Shown piece after piece: positions 24,534 through 28,467 of a stretch of 28,467 nt of DNA; position 1 is the stretch's first letter; every line of letters starts with the position of its first letter. The notes beneath the pieces were generated by a model, which worked only from the letters and a program-made list of their open reading frames with translations, did no database searches and was not told where the DNA came from. The stretch lies in IMG/VR virus record IMGVR_UViG_3300046507_000249, positions 1-28,467 of that record; one strand, given 5' to 3'. Source of the DNA: a virus. The translations under genes were made by a program, and so were the position numbers.

Positions 24534-24845
24534 ATGGCTTTTCTCGCACCGCTGCCGGCAAAGGCGCCGGCCGCTGTTCTCGACTATCAAGTTGACTGGT
24601 CGGCCTGGCTCGCACAAGGCGAAACCATTTCGAGCGCTGTCGTTGCCGGCGACGCCGGAATCACTGTCAATCCATCGGGCAAGGCGACGACCTTCGTGAA
24701 CGGCGTCGTGACGTTCTGGCTCGGCGGCGGCACGTCGGGCATCACCTACAACGTCACCGTCACCGTCACGACCAACTCGCGCACCGACAGTCGAACGATT
24801 CAAGTGCCGGTCGGCCCGCGTCTCATTTTGGGGGTTTCACCATGA
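24534..24845 (+). CDS. Fibre-tail adaptor protein, 103 aa
   Basis: The sequence KAPAAVLDYQVDWSAWLAQG, followed by TISSAVVAG, GVVTFWLGGGTSGITYNVTV and a final RTDSRTIQVPV, matches the phage fibre-tail adaptor type: a small beta protein that couples receptor-binding proteins to tails. It lies directly after the repeat-rich fibre. GAGG lies before the ATG. The stop overlaps the Rz start (ATGA). Confidence 0.82.
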   Translation: MAFLAPLPAKAPAAVLDYQVDWSAWLAQGETISSAVVAGDAGITVNPSGKATTFVNGVVTFWLGGGTSGITYNVTVTVTTNSRTDSRTIQVPVGPRLILGVSP

Positions 24846-25345
24846 TCGCAGCGCTCGTGTTGCACTGGCGCGCGGCGCTCGTCGCGCTCGTTGCCGCGGC
24901 GCTCTGTGCGCTCGGCTGGCACTTCGGCGCGGCGCAGGTCTCCGCGCAATGGTCCGCTGAAAAGGTCGCGACCGCACAGGCGACGTCGAAAGCGCTCGCC
25001 GCGGCGCTCGCCAATCAACAAGCCGCCGAATCGAAGGTCGCGGCTATCGAAACGCAGTTCAATTCAGAGGTATCGCAACATGCGAAAGATGCTCTCGATT
25101 ATCGCGCTCGCCTGGCTTCCGGCACTGAGCGCGTGTCAGTCCGTGTCACCCGTTGTTCTCCCGCAAGCGAAGGCGCCGGCGCCGCCGTCGGCGCTGATGG
25201 TGGCGCCGCCGTCGCTGACCTCGACCCAGCGGTTGCAAGCGGCCTTGCAGAAGTAGCGGGCGACGATCAGGGCGAGATTGACAAGCTGCGCGCGCTGCAA
25301 TCGTATGTTCGCGCGATGCAGGCGCAGGGGTTCATCGAGCCGTGA
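24842..25345 (+). CDS. Rz: Inner-membrane spanin (Rz-like)
   Basis: A 167-residue protein with an N-terminal membrane anchor (WRAALVALVAAALCALGWHF), then a periplasmic helical coiled coil to about residue 95, and a low-complexity Ala, Gly and Asp-rich region near 110-140. This is the layout of an i-spanin, which links inner and outer membranes with its Rz1 partner to complete lysis in Gram-negative hosts. An Rz1-type lipoprotein gene is wholly embedded in its +1 frame, explaining the odd Ala and Gly-rich middle. GGGGG precedes the ATG. Confidence 0.85.
   Translation: MIAALVLHWRAALVALVAAALCALGWHFGAAQVSAQWSAEKVATAQATSKALAAALANQQAAESKVAAIETQFNSEVSQHAKDALDYRARLASGTERVSVRVTRCSPASEGAGAAVGADGGAAVADLDPAVASGLAEVAGDDQGEIDKLRALQSYVRAMQAQGFIEP
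25080..25256 (+). CDS. Rz1: Outer-membrane spanin lipoprotein (Rz1-like), embedded
   Basis: A 58-residue ORF entirely inside Rz in another frame. MRKMLSIIALAWLPALSAC is a signal sequence with a lipobox (L-S-A-C, Cys19), followed by a Pro-rich mature part (VVLPQAKAPAPPSAL, VAPPSLTS). These are the hallmarks of an o-spanin. AGAGG (25066-25070) stands nine bases before the ATG. Expected to be lipidated and carried to the outer membrane, where it meets Rz. Confidence 0.87.
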   Translation: MRKMLSIIALAWLPALSACQSVSPVVLPQAKAPAPPSALMVAPPSLTSTQRLQAALQK

Positions 25346-25354
25346 AGCGATGCG

Positions 25355-25398
25355 TATGCGCGTATGGACATATGCGCGCCCCGCCATACGCGCATATG
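25355..25398. repeat. Nested inverted repeats upstream of parA (candidate parS / par operator)
   Basis: TATGCGCGTATGG (25355-25367) and CCATACGCGCATA (25384-25396) form a perfect 13-bp inverted repeat. CATATGCGCG (25369-25378) and CGCGCATATG (25389-25398) form a second, interlocking 10-bp pair. TCCATACA (25407-25414) may be a further half-site. Position 86 bp before parA, next to a TTGACG (25401-25406) that could be a -35 element, suggests a centromere and operator for the ribbon-helix-helix protein. The rest of the 25346-25483 gap shows nothing clear. Confidence 0.6.
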
Positions 25399-25483
25399 TA
25401 TTGACGTCCATACACGCTCACGCATCACTTGAAGTTCATGCGCCCCTCGGATACGCTACCCGCAAACACAACCGGGAGAGCGC

Positions 25484-26134
25484 ATGACCATCATCGCAGT
25501 AGTGATGCAGAAGGGCGGGGTAGGCAAGACGACGGTTGCCACGAACGCCGCAGGTTCGCTCGCCATGCAGGGCGGCTCGGTGCGCCTGTACGATGCCAAC
25601 CCGTATCAGAGCAGCGCGTACCAATGGGGGCAGTTACGGCTTGATGCGGGCGTGCCGCAGAACCTTAGCGTCGTGCGCGCCGAACGCAACTACGGGCACG
25701 CGGTCATTGCTGATGCGCCGAACTTCGATCACATCGTGATTGACTGCCCGCCAAGTCTCGAGACCGAGAGCGAAGTCGCCGCGGCCGTTGCTGAAGTCAT
25801 CCTGATTCCGCTTTGCATCGGACAGTTCGACGCGTGGAGTCTTGCGCAGACGGGCCAACTGATTCGCAGGCGGAAAGCGCTGCCGACTCCGGTGCGCGTG
25901 ATCGCCTTCGTGAATGCCGTGCCGCACTACATCAAATCGGAACTCGAGGAATCGATTGACCTGATTAAAGATATGAGCGACGAATTCGAGTTAGGGCCGA
26001 CCCTGATCGACCGCGCCGCATATCGGCGAGCGGCGAAACTCGGGCTTTCGGTGATGGAATTGCCGCCCGACTATCGCGACGGGAAAGCGATCGATGAATT
26101 CGGTACGCTGATGGCGGGGGTATTCAATGGCTAA
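25484..26134 (+). CDS. parA: ParA-family partition ATPase (type Ib size)
   Basis: A 216-residue Walker-type partition ATPase. The deviant Walker A KGGVGKTT is at residues 10-17, an A' motif D37-ANP lies in VRLYDANPYQSS (commonly DxDP), and Walker B HIVIDCPP has D86. It lacks the N-terminal helix-turn-helix of type Ia, as short type Ib plasmid ParA proteins do. ParA uses the nucleoid as a matrix to position plasmid copies. GGGAG lies five bases before the ATG. It overlaps its partner by eight bases. This supports stable plasmid-like maintenance of the prophage. Confidence 0.93.
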   Translation: MTIIAVVMQKGGVGKTTVATNAAGSLAMQGGSVRLYDANPYQSSAYQWGQLRLDAGVPQNLSVVRAERNYGHAVIADAPNFDHIVIDCPPSLETESEVAAAVAEVILIPLCIGQFDAWSLAQTGQLIRRRKALPTPVRVIAFVNAVPHYIKSELEESIDLIKDMSDEFELGPTLIDRAAYRRAAKLGLSVMELPPDYRDGKAIDEFGTLMAGVFNG

Positions 26135-26399
26135 TCCGCCGCTCAACCGCTCGATGGTCGACGCCTTTGTCAGTGCGCCGCCAGAAGCGCCGAAGCCCGC
26201 GAACGTCGCCGTGCGCGACGCCCGGCCCATGTTTCGCGAGCGCGACGCGATGCAGAAAATGTCGGTCAACATGCCGAAAGACCTGTACGAAGAATTGCGC
26301 GCGTACATGAAACTGACCGACGTGCCAATGTCCGACGTCCTGGTCGAAGGCGCCCGGCGCGAGCTTGCGCGGCTTCGAAAGCAAGGCGGCAGCGAGTAG
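26127..26399 (+). CDS. Ribbon-helix-helix partition partner (ParB-like)
   Basis: A 90-residue protein starting inside parA. Residues 1-42 are a flexible Pro and Ala-rich arm that could activate the ATPase. Residues about 43-85 (MQKMSVNMPKDLYEELRAYM, then SDVLVEGARRELARL) look like a ribbon-helix-helix DNA-binding domain: one strand and two helices. Small RHH proteins are the normal centromere-binding partners of type Ib ParA and often repress their own operon. The inverted repeats at 25355-25398 are its likely site. Confidence 0.8.
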   Translation: MANPPLNRSMVDAFVSAPPEAPKPANVAVRDARPMFRERDAMQKMSVNMPKDLYEELRAYMKLTDVPMSDVLVEGARRELARLRKQGGSE

Positions 26400-26404
26400 C
26401 GGCC

Positions 26405-26434
26405 CTTTTAATAAAGATTTAACCTTGTTTTTGT
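26405..26434. other. AT-rich stretch, candidate DNA-unwinding element
   Basis: A 30-bp AT-rich segment (starting TTTTAATAAAGATTTAACC) stands out in a GC-rich window and lies 53 bp before the first iteron. In iteron plasmids an AT-rich region near iterons and the DnaA box is where strands open. Confidence 0.55.
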
Positions 26435-26486
26435 ACTGCTTTCGGCCTCGCAAGTGATTGATTACAAAGGCTAAAAATGGGCTTAT

Positions 26487-26594
26487 TAGAGCACATTGCC
26501 CGGTCGAAATAGAGCAAACGCCCGGGCAACTAGAGCAAACACCCGGGTAACTAGAGCAGATACCCGGGTCAATTGGAGCAGATAGCCCGGTAGT
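26487..26594 (+). repeat. Five replication iterons
   Basis: Five copies start at 26487, 26510, 26531, 26552 and 26574. Each begins TAGAGCA or TGGAGCA and contains a CCCGG core (consensus TAGAGCAnAnnCCCGG). Spacing is 23, 21, 21 and 22 bp, or about two helical turns, so that Rep bound to each lies on the same face. The middle three copies carry CCCGGG and are the most alike; the outer two have CCCGG. They precede a DnaA box and the Rep_3 gene. Confidence 0.9.
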
Positions 26595-26602
26595 TATCCA
26601 CA
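26594..26602 (+). other. DnaA box
   Basis: TTATCCACA is a perfect match to the strong DnaA-box consensus and abuts the last iteron, implying host DnaA takes part in opening the origin. Confidence 0.88.
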
Positions 26603-26667
26603 GGGAGCACTATTGGTGTGATTGTTCAAGTTTGCACCGGAGCACTCGCCGTGATAGCGTTCATCAT

Positions 26668-26695
26668 GCTCTAGTTACGGGGGTGAATGCTCTAA
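26668..26695. promoter_or_regulatory. Inverted half-iterons before rep (autorepression operator candidate)
   Basis: GCTCTAGTTA (26668-26677) and GCTCTAA (26689-26695) are reverse complements of the iteron start (TAACTAGAGC / TTAGAGC). They point opposite to the iterons and end at the rep ATG. In iteron plasmids, Rep dimers repress rep through such inverted half-iterons. A further AGAGCA-like GGAGCAC occurs at 26604-26610 and 26639-26645. Confidence 0.65.
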
Positions 26696-27432
26696 TGGCT
26701 GATATGACGGCTGTCGCTCGGCTCGGCGATAAATGGGTCACAACGGCGAACGACCTGACGCGCGCCGCGCATCGGCTGTCGCTCGGCGAGAAGCGGCTGA
26801 TTGCGGCCTGCATCGCTCAAATCAAATCCGATTCGCCAGTGCCGAACCCGGGTGATCGGGCGCGTATGACATACACCGTCACGGCGGCGGATTACGCCGA
26901 GCTTTACGACGTGTCGCGCGATACCGCATACGATCAGATGCGCGCAAATCAAAAGACGCTTTGGGGCCGGGAGATTCAGGCCATCAAGCCGAACGGAAAG
27001 GAAGGGCGCAAGGTTAGATGGGTTCAGGAAATCGCCTACAACGACGGCGAGGCGAGCGTGACGCTGATGTGGTCTGAGGCGGTGTGCGCCGCGCTGTACG
27101 GCCTGTCGACCGAGTTCACGACCTATAAGCTGAAGCACGCCGCGCGCTTCACGACGAAATACGCTTGGACTCTGTTCGAACTGCTCGCGATGTGGCGCAA
27201 GGCGGGCGGCTTCTCGATCGACGTCGATTCGTTTCGCGACAAGATGGAAGTCAGCGCGACCGCCCGGGCGAATTACAAAGAACTGCGCGTGCGGGTCATC
27301 GAGCCGTCGCTGCGCGAGATTCGCGAGAAGTGCGGCCTCGTCGTGACCGTCGACGAACGCAAGCGCGGCCGGCGCGTCGCCGAACTGGCGTTCACCTGGG
27401 AACCCGATCCGCAAGGCACGCTCGCGTTCTAG
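26695..27432 (+). CDS. rep: Plasmid replication initiator, Rep_3 superfamily
   Basis: A 245-residue initiator. ANDLTRAAHRLSLGEKRLIA, followed by YDVSRDTAYDQMRAN, YKLKHAARFTTKYAWTLFEL and NYKELRVRVIEPSLREI are typical of the two winged-helix domains of Rep_3 (RepB-type) proteins. It should bind the iterons upstream as monomer and its operator as dimer. ATG at 26695 with GGGGGTG about 10 bases upstream is chosen; a GTG at 26683 and a TTG at 26632 are possible but would translate the half-iteron operator. Rep_3 is unusual within a virion gene locus and supports a phage-plasmid. Confidence 0.92.
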   Translation: MADMTAVARLGDKWVTTANDLTRAAHRLSLGEKRLIAACIAQIKSDSPVPNPGDRARMTYTVTAADYAELYDVSRDTAYDQMRANQKTLWGREIQAIKPNGKEGRKVRWVQEIAYNDGEASVTLMWSEAVCAALYGLSTEFTTYKLKHAARFTTKYAWTLFELLAMWRKAGGFSIDVDSFRDKMEVSATARANYKELRVRVIEPSLREIREKCGLVVTVDERKRGRRVAELAFTWEPDPQGTLAF

Positions 27433-27434
27433 CG

Positions 27435-27462
27435 TTCACTGCTAATCCCTATTAGCAGTGAA
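27435..27462. repeat. Perfect 12-bp inverted repeat after rep
   Basis: TTCACTGCTAAT (27435-27446), CCCT, ATTAGCAGTGAA (27451-27462). A perfect stem of 12 bp with a 4-nt loop, AT-richer than all other hairpins here and lacking a U tract on either side. It lies two bases after the rep stop, between convergent genes. It could be a bidirectional transcription block, a protein-binding site or an RNA-stabilising structure. Confidence 0.7.
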
Positions 27463-27506
27463 GGATTTAATGCCCGAAATCCCGGTTTGCCCGATCGCGT
27501 CGCGGG

Positions 27507-27995
27507 TTATGCCGCAGTTTGTTCGCGCGCGAGCGCCAGCAGTCGCGGATCGGCCTTCGTCATCACGTCGAGCAGCAGGCGCTTCTCTTCGAGATACGTC
27601 ACCGCGAATTTCGGATCGTGCTTGACGATGCTCGATGTGTTGCTGATCAGGTCGGCGCATTTGATCGTTTGAATCCATGCCGGCGCCGACGCGAGCCGCG
27701 CGCGCCCCGCTGCCTTGCGCTCGGCACGGTTGCCGGTCTCAAGGTCGGAGAGCAGCAGCACGCCGCGCGCTATGACGTCGTTAAACTGTTCGCGCAGCGT
27801 TTCTGCGGTGATGCCCTGATCCTCGACGCAATCGTGAAGCCATGCGACGGCGACGGCGAAATCACTCATCAATACCGTCGAAACAATGCCGGCGACTTCG
27901 CCCAGGTGATCGGCGTAAGGGTTGCCGGTGTACTTGCGGACCTGCGTCTTGTGCGCTTCGCGCGCGAAAACCATTGCTTTGAATGCGATGCTCAT
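27507..27995 (-). CDS. HD-domain hydrolase, MESH1 / RelA-SpoT-like small alarmone hydrolase
   Basis: A 162-residue protein with metal-binding H30 (YADHLGEVA), H54-D55 followed by E58-D59 ([10 protein letters not shown]), and D115 ([10 protein letters not shown]). The [20 protein letters not shown] opening matches the SpoT/MESH1 hydrolase domain, which cleaves (p)ppGpp (or NADPH in animal MESH1). The synthetase and regulatory domains are absent, so this is a stand-alone hydrolase. Alternative: another HD nucleotide phosphohydrolase. Start at 27995 is supported by GGAGG upstream and ATGA overlap with the DHFR-like gene. Small alarmone hydrolases occur in other phages and can counter alarmone-synthesising toxins; that is one possible role. 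Confidence 0.78.
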   Translation of the reverse strand: MSIAFKAMVFAREAHKTQVRKYTGNPYADHLGEVAGIVSTVLMSDFAVAVAWLHDCVEDQGITAETLREQFNDVIARGVLLLSDLETGNRAERKAAGRARLASAPAWIQTIKCADLISNTSSIVKHDPKFAVTYLEEKRLLLDVMTKADPRLLALAREQTAA

Positions 27996-28219
27996 GCCGC
28001 CTCCGGTTGCAGTTCTAGCGCCGACTCCGGGTAAATCTGAACGCTGCCGTGCTCGGTCGAACTCTCGACCGCGTAGCCGATCGGCGTGAGGTTCGTCGAG
28101 TAGAACCCGACAACGCGGCCGTGCCATTGCGAGCCGCGCGTTTTGCGCACCAAGTCGTCGAGCTTGAATTTCAAGCCGCCGAACGCGAAGTCGATCGCGA
28201 GTTTATTGACCGCTAACAT
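27992..28219 (-). CDS. dfrB-like: Type II (R67/DfrB-like) dihydrofolate reductase homologue
   Basis: A 75-residue protein, close to the 78 of R67 DHFR. From VRK (24-26) through W32-HG and the run [13 protein letters not shown] to GSVQIYP (58-64), it aligns without a gap to the SH3-like core of R67 as I remember it. The active-pore residues all have counterparts: K26 (K32 in R67), W32 (W38), S59 (S65), Q61-I62-Y63 (Q67-I68-Y69). The N-terminal 20 residues differ, as usual in this flexible part. Type II DHFRs work as tetramers, reduce dihydrofolate with NADPH and are insensitive to trimethoprim. Here the gene is phage-plasmid borne and coupled to the HD gene by ATGA. AGGGG stands six bases before the ATG. 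Activity is not proven. Confidence 0.85.
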   Translation of the reverse strand: MLAVNKLAIDFAFGGLKFKLDDLVRKTRGSQWHGRVVGFYSTNLTPIGYAVESSTEHGSVQIYPESALELQPEAA

Positions 28220-28305
28220 GCTTTCCCCTGTTGATTGTGATTCGCCCCTCGGTTAAAGAGCAGGACTAGCGCGAGCGCTGCGGTATAACCGAGCGCGTAC
28301 ATCAT
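28213..28305 (-). CDS. Very small membrane ORF, 30 aa
   Basis: Starts at ATGATG overlapping the stop of the upstream gene and ends (TAG) just inside the DHFR-like start codon region. The predicted peptide has one hydrophobic segment ([17 protein letters not shown]) and a polar tail. GGGG lies before the start. Overlap on both sides supports translation, but at this length it could be chance. Confidence 0.4.
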   Translation of the reverse strand: MMYALGYTAALALVLLFNRGANHNQQGKAC

Positions 28306-28467
28306 CGCAAGCCCCGAATTACTTCGGCGCGCTGCTGGAAACTCTCGCGCTGACGCCCCGACAGAACGTTGCCCTGATACTCGCGCGCGACGTATCCCGC
28401 GCCGCGCGTTGCCTCTGCTGCGCCCCGCATGCGCTGCAACTGCGAGTCGTATCCGGTCAGGTTGCCC
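28302..28467 (-). CDS. C-terminal end of a gene cut by the window edge
   Basis: The final 54 residues of a minus-strand frame that enters from the right edge, including LTGYDSQLQRMRGAAEATRG and QGNVLSGRQRESFQQRAEV, ending VIRGLR. It is Arg, Gln and Glu-rich and probably helical. It leads the minus-strand operon with the membrane ORF, DHFR-like and HD genes. Function not recognisable. Confidence 0.55.
   Translation of the reverse strand, partial: GNLTGYDSQLQRMRGAAEATRGAGYVAREYQGNVLSGRQRESFQQRAEVIRGLR

Noticed and set aside
25401-25457. Definite parA promoter
   Set aside because: TTGACG (25401) and TTGAAG (25429) look like -35 elements, but neither has a convincing -10 at 16-18 bp, so no promoter was entered as a feature.
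26487-26594. Possible CRISPR array
   Set aside because: Period of 21-23 bp with almost no spacer, next to a DnaA box and Rep_3 gene: these are iterons.
26632-26694. Longer Rep starting at TTG 26632
   Set aside because: It would translate the inverted half-iteron operator, and the ATG at 26695 has a suitable purine-rich site upstream.
27435-27462. Protelomerase (telRL) site of a linear phage-plasmid
   Set aside because: The palindrome is shorter than known telomere-resolution sites, the centre CCCT is not symmetric, and no protelomerase gene is visible in the window.

Overview
The window reads as about 28 kb of a phage-plasmid: a contractile-tailed (myovirus-type) temperate phage whose prophage is probably an autonomous plasmid. 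The left 25 kb is an almost unbroken plus-strand virion and lysis block. The right 3 kb holds ParA-type partition, an iteron origin with a Rep_3 initiator, and a small minus-strand accessory operon. The high GC content, G/C-ending codons and protein similarities suggest a Burkholderia-like betaproteobacterial host; this is inference. No tRNA, rRNA, IS element, CRISPR array, integrase or protelomerase was seen.

Layout. Positions 46-393 (minus) carry a small phage gene behind its own promoter, divergent from the packaging genes. 467-4043: small and large terminase, a 59-residue ORF, portal. 4128-6105: scaffold and major capsid protein. 6158-8471: neck and tail-completion genes. 8471-11572: sheath, tube, a tail-assembly chaperone pair with a -1 frameshift, and a gp10-like protein. 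11569-11799 (minus): a possible membrane-protein insertion. 11799-18490: tape measure and baseplate (LysM tail protein, hub, spike, gpW, gpJ, gpI). 18552-20411: tail fibre and a fibre-assembly-like protein. 20416-22253: lysis region with a GH19 endolysin, membrane proteins and an HNH protein. 22317-24845: a second, repeat-rich fibre module ending in a fibre-tail adaptor. 24842-25345: Rz with embedded Rz1.

Right end. 25355-25398 has nested inverted repeats before parA (25484-26134) and a ribbon-helix-helix partner (26127-26399). 26405-26695 is the origin: AT-rich stretch, five iterons, a perfect DnaA box and inverted half-iterons just before rep (26695-27432). A minus-strand operon then encodes an HD alarmone-hydrolase-like protein, a clear homologue of type II (R67/DfrB) dihydrofolate reductase, a 30-residue membrane ORF, and the end of a gene cut by the window edge.

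The genes act together as follows. Rep and Par would maintain the prophage as a low-copy plasmid, and the virion and lysis block would produce particles after induction. The right-end operon may alter folate and nucleotide metabolism. Near-identical GC-rich terminator hairpins punctuate the virion block at eight places, so output is probably tuned gene by gene. The most notable observation is the DfrB-type reductase, a family associated with trimethoprim resistance, on a phage-plasmid and translationally coupled to an HD hydrolase.
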